Positions 18,181-26,838 of a DNA stretch of 64,000 bases are shown here, piece by piece (the stretch's first letter is position 1; every line of letters begins with the position of its first letter). The position numbers and the translations under genes were made by a program. The stretch is from positions 1-64,000 of the forward strand of contig JACJYO010000006.1 in assembly GCA_020636075.1 (NCBI GenBank), given 5' to 3'. Source of the DNA: Lewinellaceae bacterium (lineage in GTDB: Bacteria; Bacteroidota; Bacteroidia; Chitinophagales; Saprospiraceae). Below the pieces are notes generated by a model. The model saw only the letters and a list, made by a program, of their open reading frames with translations, was not told where the DNA came from and searched no databases.

Positions 18181-19693
18181 TAGTTAGCCCTTAAAAAGCT
18201 CGCCAGACAGCCAGGAACTATGATTTGTATAGTTCGGGCTATGAGCTATCTTGCAAGAAAAATAGATTTCCATAGAAAAAGCTTGCAAAACGATGAAGCC
18301 GAAAGCGACCAATCCGAGGCAAATGACCTTCTATCAGACCTTTGAAGAGCAGTTGAACCGTCGCCATGGGTTGTACCAGTTGGCGAACAAGATCGAGTGG
18401 TCCAGATTCGAAGAAGCGTTCCTGCCCTTGTACTGCGCGGATAATGGTCGACCGGCTAAGCCCATCCGCTTGATGGTAGGACTTTTGATTTTGAAACATG
18501 TGCGGAATCTGAGTGACGAGAGCGTAGTGGCTCAGTGGGAGGAGAACTCCTATTATCAGTATTTCTGTGGCGAGCAGAGTTTTGTGGGCGGCCCTCCCTG
18601 CGAAGCCAGCGAGTTAGTGCATTTTCGGCATCGAATCGGCAAGGCAGGTATGGAGTTGATTTTGCAGGAGAGCATCCGCATCCAGGATGATGATACCAAA
18701 GGGGATAAGGGCGAAGTGGTGATTGATACCACTGTTCAGGAGAAAAACATCACCTTCCCAACCGATGACAAGTTGCGCAAAAAGATCATCCGCAAGTGTG
18801 TGGATATAGCCAGGCAAGAAGGTGTAGTACTTCGGCAGACCTACGTTCGGGTGATCAAACGCTTGTCTTATCAACAACGCTTTCGGCGTACTAAAGCCCA
18901 ACAAAAACAGGCCAGAAAGGCCGACCGCAGGATACTAACCATTGCTGGACGCCTGGTTCGTGATCTGAAAAACAAACTCTCAAAAGAGGCTCTGGAACGC
19001 CTGGCCGATGAAATTGCCTTGTTTGAGCGCGTGCTGCAACAAAAAAGACATCATAGCAACAAGGTCTACTCGCTTCACGAGCCACATGTGCAATGCATTG
19101 CAAAAGGCAAGCAGCACAAACCCTACGAGTTTGGCTCCAAAGCCTCTTTTATTATCGGCAAGCACAGCGGGATCGTACTGGGCGCCGTGAACATTGAAGT
19201 AAATGACTACGACGGGCACACCCTGGATGAGGCGCTGGAGCAATTTGAAAACTTGAACGGCTATCGCCCCCAAGTCGGCATTGTCGACCTGGGCTATCGC
19301 GGTCGAAAGTATGTGGAAACAACCCGAATTCAAACACCTGCCACGGTGCCGAATGCCACACCATCACGACGCTACCGACTTCGAAAATCCATGCGGCGAC
19401 GGGCGGCTATCGAAGCCGCTATCAGCCACCTCAAAAGAGACCACCGCTTAGCCCGAAACTTCTACAAAGGCGTCGCCGGCGATCACTACAACGTGCTGCT
19501 GGCTGCCGCCGCAGCGAACTTTGCCCGCTGGATGCGCAAAGTTTTGGGCCTTTATCGGCGAATTCTTGATGCTATACAGTGGCTATGGCATTGGATAATA
19601 ACTCCGCAAGCCAGTTGGAATACTAACATTGAATTCTTGAAGGCCCCGCTTCCTGTATTGACTGGAAATGGTGGGCTTTTTAAGGGTTAACTA
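18181..19693 (+). mobile_element. IS5-family insertion sequence, complete
   Basis: The element is bounded by imperfect inverted repeats, TAGTTAGCCCTTAAAAAGC at 18181 and, from 19693 on the minus strand, TAGTTAACCCTTAAAAAGC, with one mismatch over 19 bases. It contains one intact transposase gene. I could not identify a convincing target-site duplication. Its right end lies 40 bases ahead of the -35 box of the Sel1/LecA-like gene, so that promoter is undamaged. Confidence 0.8.
18293..19690 (+). CDS. IS5-family DDE transposase
   Basis: The 465-residue protein has the N-terminal DUF772-type region of IS5 transposases (RFEEAFLPLYCADNGRP...RLMVGLLILKHVRNLSDE). The catalytic acids are in VVIDTTV (first Asp), VGIVDLGYRG (second Asp) and AAIEAAISHLKRDHRL (Glu with the Y/K-R pattern). 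A basic insertion (about 195-245) separates the first two acids. The frame is uninterrupted and both element ends are present, so it may still be active. It stops three bases inside the right end of the element. Confidence 0.92.
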   Translation: MKPKATNPRQMTFYQTFEEQLNRRHGLYQLANKIEWSRFEEAFLPLYCADNGRPAKPIRLMVGLLILKHVRNLSDESVVAQWEENSYYQYFCGEQSFVGGPPCEASELVHFRHRIGKAGMELILQESIRIQDDDTKGDKGEVVIDTTVQEKNITFPTDDKLRKKIIRKCVDIARQEGVVLRQTYVRVIKRLSYQQRFRRTKAQQKQARKADRRILTIAGRLVRDLKNKLSKEALERLADEIALFERVLQQKRHHSNKVYSLHEPHVQCIAKGKQHKPYEFGSKASFIIGKHSGIVLGAVNIEVNDYDGHTLDEALEQFENLNGYRPQVGIVDLGYRGRKYVETTRIQTPATVPNATPSRRYRLRKSMRRRAAIEAAISHLKRDHRLARNFYKGVAGDHYNVLLAAAAANFARWMRKVLGLYRRILDAIQWLWHWIITPQASWNTNIEFLKAPLPVLTGNGGLFKG

Positions 19694-19711
19694 CTTAGGT
19701 TTATTTTTTTC

Positions 19712-19745
19712 AAAAAAGGTACTCCCTCCAAGGGGTACCTTTTTT
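19712..19745. terminator. Terminator-like hairpin overlapping the -35 box
   Basis: AAAAAAGGTAC (19712-19722) and GTACCTTTTTT (19735-19745) form a perfect 11-bp stem with a 12-base loop ending in a T-run. Alone it would pass as an intrinsic terminator, but its right arm is the -35 box of the promoter at 19734-19762. The same inverted arrangement occurs at the M43 and divergent CHAT/sigma promoters, so it may be an operator. Confidence 0.5.
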
Positions 19746-19762
19746 TATTCCCAACCTCTAAT
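19734..19762 (+). promoter_or_regulatory. Shared ECF-type promoter of the Sel1/LecA-like gene
   Basis: GGTACCTTTTT starts at 19734 and CTCTAAT at 19756, exactly 22 apart, identical in both boxes to the CHAT A promoter although the 11 bases between differ. The start codon at 19793 leaves a leader of about 25 bases. Confidence 0.75.
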
Positions 19763-19792
19763 CAGGTAGTTTTTCACGAAAAAACATGTAAC

Positions 19793-22414
19793 ATGAAACG
19801 CTTCCTGATTCTTTTTTGCTTCTCCTTCCTGGTAGCTGTCACCGGTCGTACCCAAACCAATTACAACGATTACCCCGATTCCAAACGGAAACTCGTTTTT
19901 GCCGACGACTTTTCCGACAACCACAATAACTGGCCATCCGATATGGCCAACAGTAGCGTGAAAGTGGGCAAGGGCAAGTACAAACGCTCCTATCATGCCA
20001 AAGGCGATGATAAGCAGGCATGGATCACTACGGGGCAGGACTTCTCCGGTGACTTCGAAATTTATGTGCGTATGGACGCACCCGACGAAAGCGACCAAAT
20101 GGTGGGTATTTATTGGGGTGGTACCACCAAATCGGCGCATGGCTGCCTGTATTTTGGCTTTGGTACCGGTGGTGGTGGCGAGTATGGCTATAATAAAAAC
20201 GGGTACAGCGAATCGGTAAACCGGGGTACCCGCCAGCGCGATCTGTTAAACAGCCTCGGTTCGAATGAAGTATTGATCCGCCGCGTTGGCGCCTACTATT
20301 ATTTTTTCCTGAATAAAAAATACCTCTTTGGAGGCATCGCCTACGAGGTTATGGACAGCGAGATCAGTTTTTTTGCCTCCTGGCGGCGCAACCTGCCCAA
20401 CCTGGTAGTCCGTGATTTGCAAATTTATCAGTTGCAGCTGGATAAAAAAGTTGCATTGACAAACTTCCAATTTAAAGACGCAGACGGTGATACCATGCTG
20501 CGCACTTTTGAAAAAGCGGAAGTCAGCTGCGACATCACAAACAAGGGCGAAGTGTACCTGGAAAAAATTTACTTCAAAGTTCAGGTGTACCCGGAAGATC
20601 TGGACATCGATTACAAAAAAACGGCTGTGATCGATGGGTTGAAACCTGGCGAAACGGGCAATTATAAACTGACCATTCGCGCAACCAATGCTACTATGCC
20701 GGCCGATTGCAAGCTAGTGATAAAAGCCTTGTGGCATGATCAGCCTATGGGCGAACACCAGGTAACTTTCCGAACAGAAGGGCTTATTCCCGCGAAAACC
20801 TGGACGCTTCCGCCATCTGCTGCATCGGCGCCTGCTGCGGATAAAAACCGACTTCAGGCGATCGACTGCGCCCTTAGTACGACGTCTTACAATCCTGCAC
20901 GTTGTAGAGAACTTCTGGATGCTGCGGTACTTCAGCATGATTCCTTTGCACTCATGTGGCGCAGTTTTTTCCGCTATAATGGCCTTGATGGCGCCTATGA
21001 GCCTGATAAGGAGTTAGCAATTGAAGAAATGAAAGCAACCGGAAATAGTGTATTCCATGAAGCGAAAAAAGGTAATGTGGAAGCAATTTACCTGACGAGC
21101 TATTTCCTGCAAACGTCAAGCTGGGATAGCGACAAACAGGCTGCCAACAATTTGGCCCGGCGTACTGCCGAAATGGGGTATGCTCCTGCAGTTATGGCGA
21201 TGGTAACAAACCTTTACAAGAATGAGCAATACGCTGAAGCTGTAAACTACTTGCGAAAAGCGGAGCAACTCGGCATATTGAAAGCCCTCGCGCTGTCCGG
21301 TATTTTTTACCAAAAAGGATACGGGGTATCAAAGGACCACGCTAAGTCTCTCCAGTATTTCCAATCCGCAATAGAAAAAGGCGATGCAGAGGCCCATGTT
21401 CTACTCTCCAAATATTATCTGGATGCAGAAAATCCGGCTTATAGCACCTTTCAAGCCATTTCGGTTCTAAATAAAGCCGCGTCTAAAGGCAATGCCAAAG
21501 CAATGCTGGAAATGGGCCGGTTATATGAATACGGCTACCAGGGCATTGAGGCGAACGACAGGAACGCTTTTGAGGCCTATTTGAAAGCGGCACAAGCCGG
21601 AAATGCACAAGGCATGCTTCATGCTGGTGCATATCTGCTGTATGGAATAGATGGCAAAACCGATATGCCACAAGGTGTTAGTTGGATCACGAAAGCGGCT
21701 GAACGAGATAATGCAATGGCAATGTCGCTTCTTGGGATGCTTTATCAGACCGGACAAGGTGTAGATCAAAATGCTATAAAAGCACGGTACTGGCTGGCGC
21801 AAGGCGAGGCGAAAGGTTCCAAATTTGGCAATAAAAAACCCAAGCACCAGGCGGAATACCTGATTGATGCCTGGTATAACATGGATTGGAGCCCCGATTA
21901 CTGGCTGGTCGAAGACCGTTTTGGCAACCAACGCATTGAAACTACAACGGCTAATCCAATTGAACGTGGATTAGGCAGCCTGTTCGACGTTTGGCTGAAT
22001 AGCCGAAAGCAAAAACAACAAACCATTAATGCAATGGAACTCGTAAGACGTCAGGATAAAAAACGGGTCTATGCTGCAACGATTACGTCAAAACTAAAAA
22101 CTGATCTGTTCCTGAAAAAAGGACAACTAGTTAACCTTCAAGCCTTAGGCAATATCACCTTAGGCATGCTGGCTGGTACACGCAGTGCTGAAGGCATTGA
22201 TGACTCATACTTGAGATCATACAGTATTGTACCAGACCTGCCGCATGGCGCATTTATCTACCGGATTGGAACCGGCAATTTATGGACGATGGCTGGGAAA
22301 AAACACGAGTTTACTGTCCCTGAAGATGGCGTCTTGGAGATTGCCGTTAACGATGTTGATTGGGTGAACAACGAGGGGTATTTTGATGTGAAGATAGAGG
22401 TTGTTGATCCTTGA
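19793..22414 (+). CDS. Secreted multidomain protein: LamG-like, Sel1 repeats, LecA-like C-terminal lectin domain
   Basis: The 873-residue product has a signal peptide (ending VTGRTQ). Residues about 30-210 look like a concanavalin/LamG-type sandwich (FADDFSDNHNNW...FEIYVRMD). Residues about 225-330 look like an Ig/CARDB module. Residues about 430-690 hold Sel1-type repeats (GYGVSKDHAKSLQYFQSAIEKGDAEAHVLL). The last 130 residues (FLKKGQLVNLQA...LPHGAFIYRIG...FTVPEDGVLEIAVNDVDWVNNEGYFDVKI) resemble the LecA/PA-IL galactose-binding fold, with the ND..D..N..G calcium-ligand pattern. It carries the shared ECF-type promoter, so it probably belongs to the same regulon as the M43 protease and CHAT A. 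No T9SS C-terminal signal is apparent, so the final location is uncertain. Domain calls from sequence feel alone: Sel1 firm, LecA-like probable, LamG-like plausible. Confidence 0.8.
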   Translation: MKRFLILFCFSFLVAVTGRTQTNYNDYPDSKRKLVFADDFSDNHNNWPSDMANSSVKVGKGKYKRSYHAKGDDKQAWITTGQDFSGDFEIYVRMDAPDESDQMVGIYWGGTTKSAHGCLYFGFGTGGGGEYGYNKNGYSESVNRGTRQRDLLNSLGSNEVLIRRVGAYYYFFLNKKYLFGGIAYEVMDSEISFFASWRRNLPNLVVRDLQIYQLQLDKKVALTNFQFKDADGDTMLRTFEKAEVSCDITNKGEVYLEKIYFKVQVYPEDLDIDYKKTAVIDGLKPGETGNYKLTIRATNATMPADCKLVIKALWHDQPMGEHQVTFRTEGLIPAKTWTLPPSAASAPAADKNRLQAIDCALSTTSYNPARCRELLDAAVLQHDSFALMWRSFFRYNGLDGAYEPDKELAIEEMKATGNSVFHEAKKGNVEAIYLTSYFLQTSSWDSDKQAANNLARRTAEMGYAPAVMAMVTNLYKNEQYAEAVNYLRKAEQLGILKALALSGIFYQKGYGVSKDHAKSLQYFQSAIEKGDAEAHVLLSKYYLDAENPAYSTFQAISVLNKAASKGNAKAMLEMGRLYEYGYQGIEANDRNAFEAYLKAAQAGNAQGMLHAGAYLLYGIDGKTDMPQGVSWITKAAERDNAMAMSLLGMLYQTGQGVDQNAIKARYWLAQGEAKGSKFGNKKPKHQAEYLIDAWYNMDWSPDYWLVEDRFGNQRIETTTANPIERGLGSLFDVWLNSRKQKQQTINAMELVRRQDKKRVYAATITSKLKTDLFLKKGQLVNLQALGNITLGMLAGTRSAEGIDDSYLRSYSIVPDLPHGAFIYRIGTGNLWTMAGKKHEFTVPEDGVLEIAVNDVDWVNNEGYFDVKIEVVDP

Positions 22415-22482
22415 AAAGGAAAGATGAAAGCTTACCCAGTAGAGACTGTTCATTAAAGTGTGTCTGCTTAACTTAACGCATT

Positions 22483-23733
22483 ATGGCAAAGAAGAAAAAG
22501 AAAGAGACACTTGAGGACTTAATCCCGGATGCCAATCTACGCGATCGCATGGTAGAACACTTGTATTCAAAAAGCCTTTGCTGAGTGAAGGTAGTGTATT
22601 TAGTGAGTTACTCCAATCGATGGTGAACAAGATGTTGGATGGTGAGGCTACCGATTTTCTGGATGAAGAACGCGCCTCGGGTCAGGAGAACAAGCGCAAC
22701 GGCTACACGTCAAAGCAGGTATTGTCTGCTGCGGGACCGCTATCGATCCGGACACCTCGGGACCGCAATGGGGACTTTGAGCCTGAGTTGTTAGAAAAGG
22801 GTCAGCGGGAGTTGTCCAGTGGAGTAGACGAGCAAATTATCGCTTTATATGCTCAGGGCAATTCCGTAGAGGATGTACGTCGATTGTTAGCCAAGTTATA
22901 CGGTATATCGGTTTCTGCGGGCAAGATTTCCGCCATTACGGACAAAGTGCTTCCGGAAATACAGTCCTGGCGCAGCCGTCGTTTGCGCTCGATGTATGCG
23001 ATCATCTATTTGGATGCGGTGCATTTTAAGGTGCGCTACGAAGGGCAATACACTAGTCGGGCATTCTACACGGTGTACGGGATTGATGCGGAGGGTCAGC
23101 GCGACTTGTTGGGCCTGTATATCAATGAAAATGAGGGTGCTAGCCGCTGGGGTCTGGTTTTGGAAGATTTAAAAGAACGGGGCGTGGAAGATGTATTGGT
23201 CTTCTGTACGGACGATTTGGCCGGCTTTAGCGAAGCCATTTCAGAGGTTTACCCCTGGCAATTATCCAGAAGTGTATCGTGCATAAAGTGCGTAGTTCTA
23301 CCCGCTTTGTCGACGACAAGGATCTCAAATCGGTACGCAAGGGTTTACGCACCGTTTACACGGCGCTCTCCAGGGAAGCAGCCAGAACCGCACTGGAGGC
23401 ATTTGCAGTAGCCTGGGGTGGCAAATATGGCAGTTTGGTAGACAGTTGGGAAAGGGATTGGGAAGAGTTGATGGCCTTTATGGATTACCCCAAGGATTTG
23501 CGTCGAATGATCTATACGACCAACCCTGTCGAGGCATTGCACCGCATTATTCGCAAACTCATTAAGGGCAAAGCAGCATGGGTCTCAGACACCGCACTCA
23601 TTAAGCAAATCTATCTTTGCTTGATGCACAATGAGAAGTCCTGGAAAGGAATGCTTTAGGATGGAAATCCATCCAAAGAGAACTGATCCAGATGTACGGA
23701 GAACGGTATTCCAGGCACCTGGTAGAAAAATAA
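22483..23733 (+). pseudogene. IS256-family (mutator-type) transposase, three frameshifts
   Basis: Read across frames the product runs MAKKKKKETLEDL... to YSRHLVEK. It includes the IS256 signatures NKRNGYTSKQ, IYLDAVHFKVRYEG (first Asp), VLVFCTDDLAGFSEAI (second Asp) and MIYTTNPVEALHRIIRK (Glu). Frame is lost at about 22573 (an A-run of five where six would keep frame), at about 23253 (four C where five are expected) and at about 23655 (one G short before CTTTAGG). All three are single-base deletions. The longest uninterrupted pieces are 22578-23411 and 23279-23659. Either the element is dead or the assembly carries indel errors. Confidence 0.85.
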
Positions 23734-23739
23734 ATGAGC

Positions 23740-23788
23740 GCGCTTCGCGCCGCTTTCCGCCTACGGTTTCTCAAGCGGCGCGAAGCGC
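23740..23788. repeat. GC-rich 16-bp perfect inverted repeat at the IS256 3' end
   Basis: GCGCTTCGCGCCGCTT (23740-23755) pairs perfectly with AAGCGGCGCGAAGCGC (23773-23788) around a 17-base loop. It lies just after the transposase stop and inside the right end of the element, and it is much more GC-rich than its surroundings. It may act as a terminator or be a chromosomal palindrome captured by the element. Confidence 0.6.
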
Positions 23789-23940
23789 CAAGATTGAAAT
23801 TAATTTTAACCTCAGACACACTTAATTGAACTATCCCTTACTGTTGAATAATCCGAACAAACCAAACTTCCTTATTCTTGCACCGGGCTGAATGCAGTTA
23901 ATGGATCCGGTAGGGTTTGCATATTTTCTTGCACGCCTTG

Positions 23941-24420
23941 CTACACCCGCGTCCAACCCATAAAGATCAGGATCAGCGCACCAAGGGCAAAGAAAGAGGC
24001 GACAAACCCACCGACGAATGGAATCAGGCCAAAAAGTGTCGCCAGAATAGCCATCCCCATAGAAAGTACCAACAGTAAAGCGCCGTTTTTGCCTGTTTCT
24101 CCAATTGTACTTGAATTGCGCAACCGTACCAAGCCCACCAATTCCAATATAAAAGCGACCAGTAAGCCAATTTCACCAAAGATGCCAAACAACGGTATCA
24201 TACTGAAAAAAGCAGAGGCCAAGCCAATCATCGCTGCAATAGAGAGCAGACCGGCAGCCCCCTGCCCCGCCGGATCAAGTCCGGCTTTGAGCTTACCCAG
24301 GCCGGTAATCAACATAAAAAAACCGAAGATGGCCGCCAGCGAGCCGGCCCAGTTGTCGCCTAAACCATAAGACATTTGCATCAGCGAACCGCCGAGAATG
24401 TAGGTGACTCGTATGATCAT
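23941..24420 (-). CDS. Hypothetical four-helix membrane protein
   Basis: The 159-residue product is almost wholly hydrophobic, with four likely transmembrane helices (SLAAIFGFFMLITGLG; SIAAMIGLASAFFSMIPLFGIFGEI; LLVAFILELVGLV; LVLSMGMAILATLFGLIPFVGGFVASFFALGALILIFMG). I do not recognise the family. The start at 24420 is preferred because an in-frame Met at 24528 would overlap the divergent promoter at 24507-24537 and would add a non-hydrophobic leader. Confidence 0.6.
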   Translation of the reverse strand: MIIRVTYILGGSLMQMSYGLGDNWAGSLAAIFGFFMLITGLGKLKAGLDPAGQGAAGLLSIAAMIGLASAFFSMIPLFGIFGEIGLLVAFILELVGLVRLRNSSTIGETGKNGALLLVLSMGMAILATLFGLIPFVGGFVASFFALGALILIFMGWTRV

Positions 24421-24506
24421 GACAGAAAAACAACTGCCGATTGCCTTACGCCTCACGCCAACCTGGCCCACCTGCCCAATGTCAGAAGGCAAGAAGACAA
24501 CCATCA

Positions 24507-24537
24507 TTGGCGAAAACCGGGAAAGCATTTATATCTG
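24507..24537 (+). promoter_or_regulatory. Bacteroidota-type housekeeping promoter of the GNAT/BtaA/PrpD operon
   Basis: TTGG at 24507-24510 and TATATCTG at 24530-24537 are separated by 19 bases, a close match to the Bacteroidota TTTG-N19-TAnnTTTG consensus. The first gene starts at 24569, giving a leader of about 25 bases. It differs from the GGTACC/CTCTAAT promoters of the secreted-protein regulon. Confidence 0.6.
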
Positions 24538-24568
24538 CATCGATTAGGGGGACTATAAACATTATTTC

Positions 24569-25639
24569 ATGTACTCCATCAAAATAGCAGATAAAGCAGA
24601 TAACAAAGCACTGATCCAACTCACCCGGCTCTGTCCGATGCAAGGGACGATACCGCTATTGATTGACCGGGCCCCGGACTTTTTTTTATTGCCTGCGGAA
24701 AGAGGGGAGAGCGTTACCCTGGTTGCCATAAACCCGGCGGATGGCATGCTAATCGGAACCTTTACGACTTCCTTTTACCATGGATTTATCGAAGGCAGGG
24801 CGGAGCGCATATTGTACATATCCGATTTGAAGGTGCATCCGGATCACCGGAAAAAAAAGGTAGCCCTCGAGTTGATGCAATACATGGACGCCTATGTCCG
24901 AAAATCCAAACCTGGTATTGCCTTTTGCGTACTGGCCGGCGGGAACGAAGCGATTCTTCGATTTTTTCAGATCAAGGGAGGTTTCCCGGAATTCGTTCCA
25001 TTCGGACAATTTCAGGTGCTCCAGATTTTTCCAATCCCCGAGCGGAAGAAAATAGCGATGCGGGATGTACTGGAGGTACAAACGGGGCCCTTGGAGGATG
25101 CGCTGATTGCATTTTACAATGCTGCCCACAAAGACTATGTTTTAGCGCCGGTACTGCAAAAGCGGAATCTTGGCGCTTGCCGAAATTTTGTTTCCATTCG
25201 AAATAACAAAATAGTCGCAGCGGTAAGCCTGATCGATCCGCATCCCTACAAACAAAACGTAGTGCTCGGCATGCCGGGGTATTTAAAATTAATGGTCGGT
25301 GCCGTGAAAGCGACAAGTCGCATTATGCCATTAGCGCCTTTACCCAACGTTGGAGCACCTATAGCTACCCTGTTCTTACGTGCCTATGGCTGTCTTCCGG
25401 GTGAAGAAAACAGGCTAAAAGCACTTATCAATTTTGCCAGAAAACTTGCATACCGGGAAGGATATAATTTTCTATCGGTAGGCATACATGAACGGGATCC
25501 GATGTTGAAAATACTGAACGGTATGCCCCGGATTAATTTCCTGTCGCACCTGTATGTCGCCGATTTTTTGGAAGACAAACAGAAAGTAAAACGAATCGTC
25601 GAACAGGGAATCCCCTATATGGATTTTTCACTCGTTTGA
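24569..25639 (+). CDS. GNAT-family acyltransferase, first gene of a four-gene operon
   Basis: The 356-residue protein carries an N-terminal GNAT fold. ILYISDLKVHPDHRKKKVALELM (about residues 88-110) holds the acyl-CoA-binding loop (R/K-x-x-x-K/A) and AFCVLAGGNEAILRFFQIKGGF follows the usual beta-5/alpha-4 pattern. The C-terminal half (about 160-356) is a second region that also looks GNAT-like (VSIRNNKIVAAVSLIDP), so the protein may be a tandem GNAT. The gene leads an operon with a DUF3419/BtaA-like enzyme, a PrpD-like protein and a second acyltransferase, which suggests it acylates an amine made in that pathway (inference). Substrate unknown. Confidence 0.8.
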   Translation: MYSIKIADKADNKALIQLTRLCPMQGTIPLLIDRAPDFFLLPAERGESVTLVAINPADGMLIGTFTTSFYHGFIEGRAERILYISDLKVHPDHRKKKVALELMQYMDAYVRKSKPGIAFCVLAGGNEAILRFFQIKGGFPEFVPFGQFQVLQIFPIPERKKIAMRDVLEVQTGPLEDALIAFYNAAHKDYVLAPVLQKRNLGACRNFVSIRNNKIVAAVSLIDPHPYKQNVVLGMPGYLKLMVGAVKATSRIMPLAPLPNVGAPIATLFLRAYGCLPGEENRLKALINFARKLAYREGYNFLSVGIHERDPMLKILNGMPRINFLSHLYVADFLEDKQKVKRIVEQGIPYMDFSLV

Positions 25640-25686
25640 TTTTTTTGAAAAACGCGGCAGTATTTCAGCATGAAAAATACTCGATT

Positions 25687-26838
25687 ATGACAATTGACAC
25701 AATGATAGATAGCGCACCGCCAAGACCTGAAATTCAAATTGACGATAAACAAACCGGCCAGGTGCAACTCCACGATCTGGTGTTTTCACAAAGTTGGGAA
25801 GACCCGAGGTCGGATATATTGGCATTTGGGGAAATAAAAGGGAAAACGCTTTTTTCCATTTCATCGGGCGGCGATAATACGCTGGATTTTTTGTTGGGAG
25901 GCCCCAAACGGATCTACGCTGTTGATATCAATCCTGCACAAAATTTCGTGCTCGAACTAAAGCGAGCCGCGGCCCGCCACCTGCCGTATGCCCAATTTGC
26001 CGCGTTGATGGGTATCCAAGCGGCAACTGATCGCCTTGCCCTTTATAAATCCATCCAGAACAACCTGCCACCAAGGACCCGGGAATATTGGGACAGCCGG
26101 CCGGAAGCAATCCAAAAAGGGATTTTGTATGCCGGAAAATTTGAAGGCTTCCTGCGCTATGCCCGGCTTTTGCTTCGGCTGCTTCAGGGGAAGCGGCGGA
26201 TCCAGGGGCTGTTTAGCGAAAGCGATTCAACCCGGCAACAACAATTTTTTGACGAACACTGGGATAACTGGCGCATGCGCTTGCTGTTTAAACTGGTTTT
26301 TCACCCAAGCATTTACCCGCGTGGCGCCCTGAAAGCCAATTATTTCAAATTCAAGGATGAGCCGACTTCTTTTGCGGAAAGTTTCTATCGCCGATTCCGC
26401 CATGTGCTGAGGGACATCCCGATCAACGGCAATTATTTTTTAGCCATGTACCTGTTGGGCAGGTATCGCAATCCGACGGAGATGCCCTTGTACCTTCAGG
26501 AAATGCATTACGCAACGCTCCGGGAGCATCTGGATCGCCTCCAGGTTTTTACGGATGGCGCGACAACCTTTCTTGAAGGCATACCGGACAATTCAATTGA
26601 TTGTTTTAGCCTGTCCAATATTTGTGAACTCATGAGCGAGCCGGAAACGCAACGCCTTTTCAAGGAAGTCGCCCGCACGGCTGCACCCGGCGCAAAAATC
26701 TGTTTTCGCAACCTCATCATTCCGAGAAATGCACCGCCGGGTGTAATAAAGGAAAATGAATCGTTGAGCGCGGAGCTATTGCTTGCCGACCGTTCCTTCA
26801 TTTATTCAAAAGTGATGGCCTATCAAGTTGTAAAATGA
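25687..26838 (+). CDS. DUF3419/BtaA-like SAM-dependent 3-amino-3-carboxypropyl transferase
   Basis: The start is taken at 25687 (MTIDTMIDSAPP). An upstream TTG at 25636 would overlap the previous gene and is less likely. The 383-residue protein shows the family pattern FSQSWEDPRSD, a SAM-binding loop LFSISSGGDNTLDFLL, then the acidic strand IYAVDINPAQNFVLELK, and near the C-terminus FSLSNICELM. BtaA transfers the 3-amino-3-carboxypropyl group of SAM to diacylglycerol in betaine-lipid (DGTS) synthesis. A BtaB-type N-methyltransferase is not present here, so the product may be a homoserine-ether lipid or a different aminocarboxypropylated molecule (inference). It lies 47 bases after the GNAT gene and overlaps the next gene by four bases (ATGA). 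Confidence 0.85.
   Translation: MTIDTMIDSAPPRPEIQIDDKQTGQVQLHDLVFSQSWEDPRSDILAFGEIKGKTLFSISSGGDNTLDFLLGGPKRIYAVDINPAQNFVLELKRAAARHLPYAQFAALMGIQAATDRLALYKSIQNNLPPRTREYWDSRPEAIQKGILYAGKFEGFLRYARLLLRLLQGKRRIQGLFSESDSTRQQQFFDEHWDNWRMRLLFKLVFHPSIYPRGALKANYFKFKDEPTSFAESFYRRFRHVLRDIPINGNYFLAMYLLGRYRNPTEMPLYLQEMHYATLREHLDRLQVFTDGATTFLEGIPDNSIDCFSLSNICELMSEPETQRLFKEVARTAAPGAKICFRNLIIPRNAPPGVIKENESLSAELLLADRSFIYSKVMAYQVVK

Larger units (their letters stand above)
22442..23837 (+). mobile_element. IS256-family insertion sequence, degraded
   Basis: The left end (from 22442) and the right end (read from 23837 on the minus strand) share an inverted repeat centred on GTTCA-TTAA-GTGTGTCTG, with a few mismatches. 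The interior is an IS256-type transposase gene with three frame breaks. No clear 8-9 bp target duplication could be read from the flanks. Confidence 0.7.

Noticed and set aside
22560..22600. Programmed frameshifting in the IS256 transposase A-run
   Set aside because: IS256 elements normally make transposase from one frame, and two further frame breaks downstream would remain.
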